Of a DNA stretch of 64,000 nt, positions 56,735 to 64,000 are shown one piece after another (position 1 is the stretch's first letter; each line of letters opens with the position of its first letter). The stretch spans positions 370,001 through 434,000 of the forward strand of contig JAJEKV010000183.1 in assembly GCA_021234155.1 (NCBI GenBank), given 5' to 3'. Under the pieces are notes generated by a model, which searched no databases, had not been told where the DNA came from, and worked only from the letters and a program-made list of their open reading frames with translations. This DNA is from Isoetes taiwanensis (lineage: Eukaryota > Streptophyta > Lycopodiopsida > Isoetales > Isoetaceae). A program made the position numbers and the translations under genes.

Positions 56735-57048
56735 CTCTCAGCATTTTCTTCACCATGCCATATCCAAATGATCTCCAGTTGGTTGCAATAGGTTCATTAG
56801 TTGATCTTAGCATGCTCAAACCCTAAAAGTAGTCTTCAAATTCTCATTAGCACCTCCTAATAGGTCAGAATTGCTTAACCCCAGTAAATTTCTAGGTCAT
56901 CCAAAAATTAGGGTTTTTTACTTTTCTATAAATAGGTCCCCCATTTCTCATTTAGCACCCTACAAGTTTGCTCTTGACTGTTTAGGCGATCTTCCAGCTC
57001 CCTGAGGCGCTTCTGCATCTGTTTGCTAGTCTCTTCTTCGCTAGAGCA

Positions 57049-58224
57049 ATGGCCACTGCTGACTTCATGCGATGGTACAGCGCCAGTGCCCATGCTGCCA
57101 AGGCTGATGTCAACGACATCTTCCGAGTCTTCAGGAAAGAAATAGATGTCCAAGCCACTCTGAATGCAACCCCAGCATATAGACAAGTTTTAGCAGAGTT
57201 CCAAGCTAGGGTAGGACCCTCCCTGGTGCAGCTTCCCCCTTGCACAGGCTATTTTTTTCCCCGCCCATCCCTTCAAGCAGCCTTGGGTGATGTCCCGAAC
57301 ATCGCCAAGTACTTGACCAACAAGGCACAGAGGCTGCCAGATTACATGGTCCTGACAGTTGGCAGGACCAAGTATTTCTCCTACACCGCCGCCTTAGCCA
57401 TTTTCCTCTCCCACTGCGCAGAAAACCCAATTGGGGGAACCTCTATCCCTCCCATGGAGGTGGACCCCATAGCAGCCTCTGCAGCAGAGCAGATGCTTTT
57501 GCAATACCAGCAAGAGCAGGAAGAAAGGTCAGAAGAACAAGAATCGGACGAGGAAGAGTACACGGAGCTCGACCCAGAGGAAGAACGGCGGCAAGTAGAA
57601 GAGGAGCTACCCAGCTTCGAGCGGAGCCGGCAGACCCTCAGAGTCGCTCCCCCACTTGGGCTAGGCATCACAAGCCTAGCCCCCATCATCATCGACGGAG
57701 AGGAGTATCTAGTCCTCAGCGACATCCAGAACCTTCCCGAATGCAGGGAGAACGAAGTTCCGGACGAAGCCTCTACGACCAACTACTGGCGGTCCCGGCT
57801 TCGACGACTTCATCGTCCGGGAGTCTCGGACTTTCCGCTTCAAGTCGGGAAGCAGACACCTACACGGGGAGTCGACCGACATCCGTGCCTACAAACAACA
57901 TCGACAAATGATGGAAGCGAGAGTTGCCTGCGGAGGGAGGAGTTCCCTCGCCCTCCAGAACAGATGGGGATCCGTGGCAAGACCACGAGCATCTTAATGC
58001 CGGTGCTCCTCGACACCACCTCCAGCAAGAGGGCTTGGGGGATCGACATCGCCAGCCGACTCCCTGTCGGGGATTACCCGGAAATCCGAGGTGGAGGTCG
58101 CCCATCAATATGCCTGGAAGGCATAGACCAGGAGGCCAAGCGGGAGGAGAGTCGCCAAAGAACACACAACGATTGTGTCACGAGGTACTACCTTCCCCTC
58201 GCTTTGGATGGGAGAATAGCGTGA
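57049..58224 (+). CDS. Unrecognised 391-codon frame in the gypsy leader
   Basis: An open frame starts at ATG 57049 (MATADFMRWYSASAHAAKAD) about 110 bp after the TATA-like box and ends at 58224. The first 150 residues look globular. Residues 150-190 form an acidic coiled region (EEQESDEEEYTELDPEEERR). After about residue 245 the sequence becomes Arg/Ser-rich and less protein-like, suggesting a frame slip near 57790. No family is recognised. Its position upstream of gag suggests an extra gene of this retroelement or the N-terminal part of gag. Confidence 0.45.
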   Translation: MATADFMRWYSASAHAAKADVNDIFRVFRKEIDVQATLNATPAYRQVLAEFQARVGPSLVQLPPCTGYFFPRPSLQAALGDVPNIAKYLTNKAQRLPDYMVLTVGRTKYFSYTAALAIFLSHCAENPIGGTSIPPMEVDPIAASAAEQMLLQYQQEQEERSEEQESDEEEYTELDPEEERRQVEEELPSFERSRQTLRVAPPLGLGITSLAPIIIDGEEYLVLSDIQNLPECRENEVPDEASTTNYWRSRLRRLHRPGVSDFPLQVGKQTPTRGVDRHPCLQTTSTNDGSESCLRREEFPRPPEQMGIRGKTTSILMPVLLDTTSSKRAWGIDIASRLPVGDYPEIRGGGRPSICLEGIDQEAKREESRQRTHNDCVTRYYLPLALDGRIA

Positions 58225-58840
58225 TACACCACAAATTCAGCCCCGGTGAAGAAGGAGTGTTCATGCTTATTGCACCCTCAAGCTCTACAGGGCATGCTCG
58301 AATAGCTTACAAATGTCGACTATCTTCCTAGTCAAGAGAGCAATGGCACTTGACCTCTTCGACCACGGCGCCCTACCGACGCGCAGGAAGATTGGCGGTA
58401 ACCGGCCTCACACCTCCGACGCGCAGTGGTAGAAGAATTAGTGAGAGCTTTTGTGTATGGTCATCAACCAACGTCCCTCGTAAACTTGGGACGCCGCAGA
58501 GGGAACGACCCAAGTTAAGAAGTTCCTCGAAGACAACCCATCTTACCGGCGATTTCAAGATTAGCTAGACTCTTGATCTCGGAAAATCCTTTTTTGCACT
58601 TCAAATGTTTTGTTGATGTATTTTGTTCCACAACTATACCAACAAACACAAATAATGCAAGAGAACAACTAAAACTAACCATATAGCCATGAATTACTTG
58701 TGTATGCAGCTAGAGGCCTAGGCTCAGGGGAAAGACAACGCCGAGACTATATGGAAGAACAGACTCCGCCCAGGCCACCCCCGGCAAGGAACCTGTATGA
58801 GGAATTTGGACCCATGACCCCATAAGAGGAAATATCACAG

Positions 58841-59600
58841 ATGAGGATGGACCTTGAGCAGATAAAGGCTTTGCTGGCCGCACAAGCAGGAGTGGCTTCG
58901 GAGGGCAACGCTCAGTTGCCTCAAGCATCAGCTCGGAAAACAGGAAGGGACAAGAGGAGGAGCAAGAGGAGGAGGTCCCCTAGCACGGAATCCTCCGACT
59001 CAAGCTCGGACTCAGACTCCGACTCCGAGGAAGAGGAAGAGCAGGCACCGGACCGTAGAGATGGAAGGCAGAGGGACACTGCAGATGGAAGGCAGAGGGA
59101 TACCACAGATGGACGACAAAGGGACACAAGAGCCTCTGACTACCAGAAGAAGGTAGATTCTGCATTGGGAAACGTATGGAAGGCCAGGAAGCTCGAGCAA
59201 TTCTCAAAGAGAAACAGCGTCGCATGGAGGCAGAGGTTTGGCTCGATGAATGAGTGAATACGAAGAACGCCTATGGTATGAAGGACAAGGATAAAAAGGG
59301 GGTGGCAACAACCAACCCGAAAGGAGCAAGACGCATTTGGTGGAAGGGTTATGCAAAGGCCCATGGCTTGAACAGGGATGCTTGCAGGTTCAGAAAGTTT
59401 GCTAAAGCTTTCAAGCGCCATTACGTCCCAAGGGAACATAAGTCCAGCATGATGCAAGAAGTTCTACAAAGTTGCGGCAAAGGCAACAAATCGATCAGAA
59501 ATACACGGAGGAATTCATGAGGCTAAGGCTTTATGTGCCAAAAGTTGGGTGAAAAGCATGCAGGTGGAGAGCTATATTGAGGGGTTGAATGAGGAAATCC
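58841..59600 (+). pseudogene. gag: Gypsy gag with an 8-residue tandem repeat
   Basis: 58841-59257 encodes a Ser/Asp/Glu-rich segment followed by three copies of DGRQRDT-A/T. After a frame change, 59254-59520 encodes RRIWWKGYAKAHG and RKFAKAFKRHYVPREHKSSM, resembling the Retrotrans_gag core. Further shifts lead to YIEGLNEEIRLSL near 59600. A cysteine cluster near 59930-59990 (CFVCFQPSPRRRE...HEC) may be a ruined zinc knuckle. Confidence 0.6.
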
Positions 59601-60010
59601 GCTTAAGCTTGTAAGGGCAATAAACCCTAAGACAAGATCGGAAGCGCAGTCCAAGGCAATAAGTTTGCAAGCGAAACGTGGGCCTCGAGAATAGCGGGCA
59701 GAGGCGCAGTGATACTGGACAAAGGCAAGGCAGGTGGAGTTATACCCCTAGGGGCGCGGCCCCAGGCCGCCTAGAGCCCCATATGGTGGCAAACTGCGGG
59801 AAGCAGGAGGAGAAGAAGCGGTGTGTCCTTCAAGGACAAGCAGGAGGTCAAACTACTTCAAAGCAAGGCGGTCCTTTTGCGTGCTATGCCCAAGGAAAAG
59901 AGGCGAGGAGTGCATAGAAAAGCAGCTTTGCTTCGTGTGTTTCCAGCCGAGCCCACGGAGACGTGAACCGCCCCTACGCCATGAGTGCAAGCGCCAGCTG
60001 AGTTGAGAGA

Positions 60011-60929
60011 TTGAACACTCTATCCGACGACGACGGCGAGGCAGCCCGCGACTACATTCAGGATGAGTGTCATATCTTTGCCACAATAGACACAGAGCAA
60101 GCAGAGAGCCAGTATAAGGTAATTTCCACAGTAGGAAAGGCCAAGGCCAAGTCCTTCATAGTCCTGATAGACTCAGGAAGTAGCCATAACTTTGCATCCC
60201 CCAGAATGGTTGAAATGTTGAAGTTGAAACCACTGAAGTTGAAGCCGAGGCCAGTTGTCTTAGCAAGTGGAGCAGTAAGGCAGACGGCAGGCAAGAGAAT
60301 TAATTTCGACATCGACTTGTCGAGGGATTTAATATCGGATGGGGGGCGAAGTAATGGGCATTGGCAAGTATGACTTGATCATAGGAATGGAGTATCTTGG
60401 ACCAGCAGGGGCCATCATTGATTGTGGAAAGCAGAAGGTGACCTTCCCAACGCCCGACGGCAAGATCATCGAGATCACAGGTAAAGAAGTTGTTCCCATC
60501 ATGCAGTGTACGTCTTCTAAGCGGCTGTTCAAGTGCATCAAGAGCGAGCAGGTAGCATACATCTTCAAGCTTGAGATTGAAGAGCCGGAGTCAGAAGAAA
60601 GCAAAGAAGACAAGGTGCTCAGCAAGTTGCCGAAGCAAATAGCTAAGTTGATCACATAGTTCCACGATCTCTTTTCAGACGAGATCGAGCACCTCCCTCC
60701 TTACAGGGGAGTCGAGTGTGAGATAGCACTCGAACCGGGAATGAAGCCAACAAGTAAGACTCCATACAGAATGACGACGCAGGAGTTGACGGAGCTAAAG
60801 AAGCAATTGCAGGAGTTGCTCGACCTAGGCTTCATTAGACCTAGTGTCTCACCATTTGGAGCGCCCATTCTTTTTGTCAAGAAGAAGGATGGCAGTTTGA
60901 GGATGTGCATAGACTATAGGCAGTTGAAA
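60011..60929 (+). pseudogene. pol: Gypsy protease and N-terminal reverse transcriptase
   Basis: 60011-60373 carries FIVLIDSGSSHNFASPRM, the aspartic protease D-S/T-G active site. 60339-60659 continues with YDLIIGMEYLGP. After an in-frame stop at 60657, the RT start reads GLIP-type sequence as [40 protein letters not shown] and MCIDYRQL. The gene ends here at the border of another element, before the catalytic YxDD motif. Confidence 0.85.
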
Positions 60930-61402
60930 TAATGTTTAAAATGAAACGCACTTATTTAAGAAGTGCGTTTGAAAGATTCCTTCTAAAAATTTACAAAATT
61001 CTAAAATACCCCTAAAAAGGACTCTTTTACTATCTTGTGCCTAAAGATTTATAAAACTGCTCATGAAAACAGACATTTTAGGAAGACTTAACATTAAGGA
61101 GAAGAACAACAAAGAAAAATATCTCACTTTAGAGGGGAAAAGAACCACTACGAAAGCCAAAAATTTATTATGGGGCAAACTCATATGAAAAAATTAGACG
61201 CATTTGTATCTTATCCCTTAGAACGTTTATATTGACTGTTATAGAAGACAAAAAATTTGTTAGTTCACAACCATTTTGGCTAAACGTCCTAATTGACCTT
61301 AAAAGACATTGGGAGACAGTTGAACAAACTGCTTGAATGACAAATTATTGTTTTTGCATCATATGGTATTACAAATGGTAATACATCCACAAAATCATGC
61401 GG

Positions 61403-61609
61403 TTAGTTGAAGTTCCAACAGACGATGTCGTATAAATTTATACCGAGGAAACAGAAGTTGAAGTAATGAAGCTCTGTGATTACATGGCCTTCTTTGTTGT
61501 TCTCAGAGATGTATTCATCATGTCTTTGGGCTTCCACAATACCAATCCACAATTTAGTGATGTTGAGAAGATAGTCAAGCTCCTTGTCAATGTTGAGAGT
61601 CTTCAGCAC
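61403..61609 (-). CDS. Unrecognised short frame near the element end
   Basis: Reads LKTLNIDKELDYLLNITKLW and EAQRHDEYISENNKEGHVIT. It looks protein-like (mixed composition), with an in-frame stop just upstream, so it is probably the last exon of a longer gene. No family is recognised. Confidence 0.3.
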   Translation of the reverse strand: MLKTLNIDKELDYLLNITKLWIGIVEAQRHDEYISENNKEGHVITELHYFNFCFLGINLYDIVCWNFN

Positions 61610-61619
61610 AATTTCATCA

Positions 61620-62250
61620 TCTCATGAAAGATGCAAAGCATGCCACCGCACATTTCTCCACAGAGAAGTATTTGTCTATCTTGCTTTTTTTTGTCTGTTT
61701 GCAAAGAAATAGGTAAACTTTTGAGGGGTTGCTAGTCCTTTCATCCCTGTGGACAAACTACGTAGTTTCCTTCTCGTTGAACACCTGTGTCTCCATAACA
61801 TTTTGGGGTCCTTTGCCTTTAGTAGCAGTTTTTGAGCTGCCTAAAGTGAAGTTAGCCTGTGTGTAGAGAAAAAAAAGTAAAAATAACAACGGGATTCGAC
61901 TAATTTATGCTCTAATATTGCATTACAAGGTCGGAGAATTTAGAACTATTTTAGAACAATTTGAACCAAAAAACTAAGAGAACTGCATAAAATTACCCCT
62001 TGAGTGTGTTATTTCAACAGTATTAAGTTGCAAAAACCTTTGGGAGCAAGAAAGACCCCACAAGATTTTGCACGATATAAACTTATACTCCTGGGCTACA
62101 TATTTTATGTATTATATATATATTTATATATATCTTAATATATATATACAAGTTTTTTAATCGATCCTACGGTGCATATTTTAGTTTATACACAATCCAG
62201 TTTGCAAATTCCAGTTTTTTAAGAGTTTATGAAAATTCTCCCTCATATTT
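61620..62250. other. AT-rich body of the hairpin-ended element, no gene seen
   Basis: Includes a (TA)n-rich stretch at 62100-62150. No recognisable coding sequence. Confidence 0.4.
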
Positions 62251-62257
62251 CCTTTTA

Positions 62258-62745
62258 TCCAGCCACAAATTACTATTTTTAGGGACTTTTCAAAAGTTAG
62301 TATTCTTAGCAACTTCTATTTTAGGTTGAAGTGCTCATTCGTGCTTGTTGACTAGTCAAAAATCATTCTAGAATTTATGTTCTTTTAAATTTTACGAGAT
62401 TCCATCAAGTTCTCTCAGATTCTCTTAGATTTTGTGAGATTCCCTTAGATTCTATGAAAATTCCCTTAGATTCAATGAATGTACGCTTGGATTCTCTAAG
62501 ATTAGCTTACATTCCATTAGATTTTATGACATTCTCTAAGATTCCCTTGGGGTTTAAGAAGTTCCGTTGGATTTTATGAAGATTCTCATTATATTCTATT
62601 ACATCCCATCCAAAAATTACTATTTTTATGGAGTTTTCAATATTCATTATTCTTAGCAACTTCTATTTAGTTTGAAGCGCTTATCTATACTAGTTGACTA
62701 GTTAAACCTCATGCTAAAACTTTTTAGAATAATCCCTTATTCCAG
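62258..62745. repeat. Direct duplication, about 140 bp, period about 345
   Basis: AAATTACTATTTTTAGGGAC / TATTCTTAGCAACTTCTATT / GTTGACTAG recur in the same order at about 62266-62360 and 62612-62705 with moderate divergence. Confidence 0.75.
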
Positions 62746-62790
62746 TACATTTTCTAGAATAATCCCTTAGATTCTAGCAAACTATTGTTA
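62385..62790. repeat. Degenerate AGATTC tandem repeats
   Basis: Units of about 20-22 bp built on TTAGATTCTNTGAGATTC-like phrases recur at least ten times between 62385 and 62580, with more scattered copies up to 62790. Confidence 0.7.
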
Positions 62791-63107
62791 GCAACTTTTA
62801 TTTTAGATGATGGGACTAGGAATTTGTGCATTAGAATGTAGCTACAGTTGTTGCATGGCGATTATCCATGGGATTGAAGCATGATTGGGTTTGTACAAAG
62901 GCAAGAAAAGAGACCATGTGAGAAGAGTTCATGAATAGCATGCAAATGTAAATAGTGGTCTAAAGGCGTTTACTTTAGGTGCTTTTATGGTTTATAGTTA
63001 TAATCAAAGTAGTTGTCTATTTTTTAAAGAATCTGAGGTAGTTATTCATCGTTCTAAAGATTGCATGATTGAGCAAACAATCGATACTAGGACAACCTAA
63101 GTTAAGT

Positions 63108-63470
63108 GGGTTACCACTAGGAGATTTAGTTGTTGTGTAGAGTTTATTATTAGGAATTATATTGTTCTTGTGATGCAAATGTAAGCAAAAAGTAGGCAGG
63201 TGAATGGCAAAGTTTTGTTAGTTCAAAGACTGTCGATTGAGTTTGATCACGGTGAAGTTATAATATTTGGCGAGGGGTTGACGAGTTTTGTATGAAATTT
63301 ATCCACAAAACTCATGCATTATAAGCAGAATGCATGGGTTATTTTATATGTGTTTGTTTTTAATGTATTTATTGAGCAAATAAGTACATTGCCACTAGAA
63401 GATTTAGTTGTTGAATAAGGATTGATTATTGACAATTATATTGTTGTTGTGATGCAAGTGTGGGTAGTGG
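63108..63470. repeat. Imperfect direct repeat, period about 280 bp
   Basis: CCACTAG-AGATTTAGTTGTTG followed by AATTATATTGTT-TTGTGATGCAA occurs at about 63113-63180 and again at about 63391-63460. Nothing coding was recognised from 62800 to 64000. Confidence 0.7.
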
Positions 63471-64000
63471 CCCAAAAAAGGGATACAAAATAGTAACCTT
63501 GGGTTATCATGAGGTGCATTAGTGTTGTTTGATTCTAGATAGTATTTGTTGGGGTTGTATGTTGTTGTACATGTAAGGGATACAAAGGCAATAGAAAAAT
63601 TGTTAGTGCTTGATGTTAGGCCTTGAGAGTGTAATTGGCCCAACTCCATTGGGGCGTGAGTATAATAGTATAATAGAAGGAAGGAAGGTACTTTTATCGT
63701 CCACGGAGACCAATCGGTCTAAGGCAATGGCTATGTCATTCCTTTCATAATGAACTAGTTAGAATGTTGTGATCGAAAACCTTTAAATGTTGGGAACCAT
63801 TAGGTGTCGTGATTCAGAGTTGAAATGAAATGTTAAGACATTGGTTTGGAGGAAGATTGAAACCAAAGTAAGATGCAAGGTGGTGTCGGTTCACCATATT
63901 GGTTATGCATTAACATAATGGAGAAATGCTCATGGTTTGCAAAGCAAGTATCTATAAATCCTTTTTCCATGCACCCTATTCTCTGTATTGAGATTGTTAA

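Larger units (their letters stand above)
54353..60929 (+). mobile_element. Internal region of a Ty3/gypsy element, cut in reverse transcriptase
   Basis: After the primer site comes a 2.6-kb leader with four 67-bp hairpins and two TATA-like boxes, then an unrecognised 391-codon frame, gag-like frames (58841-59600), a degenerate zinc-knuckle region, aspartic protease and the start of RT. The coding sequence stops inside the RT motif CIDYRQL at 60929, where a hairpin-ended element begins. No second half is present in the window. Several frameshifts interrupt gag. Confidence 0.75.
60930..64000 (-). mobile_element. Hairpin-ended Helitron-like element, 3' end and 3 kb of body
   Basis: On the minus strand the element ends with the 10-bp hairpin (60961-60970 with 60944-60953), 10 nt and ATTA at 60933-60930. 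Bases 60934-60982 are a perfect inverted match to 682-730. The insertion cuts the gypsy RT. The minus frame at 61403-61609 ends 460 bp before the terminus. The rest of the body is AT-rich with internal duplications. The 5' end lies beyond the window. Confidence 0.55.

Overview
The window reads as nuclear DNA of a land plant with a large, repeat-rich genome. Plant-type gene pieces support this: an L-type lectin receptor kinase, a pectin-type putative methyltransferase (PMT/DUF248), a plant/fungal atypical phosphatase and an organellar IF-3, together with Ty1/copia, chromodomain Ty3/gypsy, LINE and Helitron elements. A fern or lycophyte would fit, but the taxon is a guess. I see no clearly intact host gene. 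Almost everything is a transposable element, a captured fragment or a frameshifted pseudogene. Layout: 1-734 is the end of a hairpin-ended element. 765-6988 (minus) is a decayed MULE-like transposase, interrupted by unrelated DNA that includes a ribosomal L7/L12 piece and a 340-bp tandem duplication. 7200-10251 (minus) is a Helitron carrying phosphatase and PMT fragments. 10340-11577 is a foldback element with 245-bp terminal inverted repeats around six copies of a 12-bp palindrome. 12434-13386 is a small multi-exon coiled-coil/membrane gene. 14408-14920 is a dense cluster of inverted repeats. The most unusual content is three diverged, intron-containing plus-strand loci at 15679-20979, 22766-25304 and 33860-37251. 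Each joins a ParB-like segment with a GNH[R/S]-x3-A motif to a beta-class DNA amino-methyltransferase-like segment, in which the DPPY-like motif precedes the FxGxG-like motif. Each locus lies in or beside its own family of short perfect palindromes: GGAAACCCTTCC near locus 1, ATGGCGCAGCTGCGCCAT in locus 2 and GTGTATTCCGGAATACAC in locus 3. For loci 2 and 3 the palindromes sit in introns and flanks. Locus 3 lies divergently from a DUF7869-like transposase-type gene (27034-30259, minus), with the palindromes between them and a chromovirus fragment inserted into the array. I infer a family of large mobile elements that carry a DNA-modification gene and its own palindromic sites. The right half is a nested set of insertions. 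An L-type lectin receptor kinase gene (39634-51389) was split by a Ty1/copia element (39737-48322, TSD CATAT). That element was itself split by a 3.86-kb Helitron (43075-46934, minus) of the same family as the one at 7.2 kb, carrying IF-3 and lectin-type fragments. A third insertion of about 1.15 kb and a frameshift finish off the kinase gene. A LINE remnant follows. Then comes a Ty3/gypsy element (52405-60929) whose leader holds four copies of a 67-bp near-perfect hairpin. It is cut inside its reverse transcriptase by another hairpin-ended element that fills the rest of the window.
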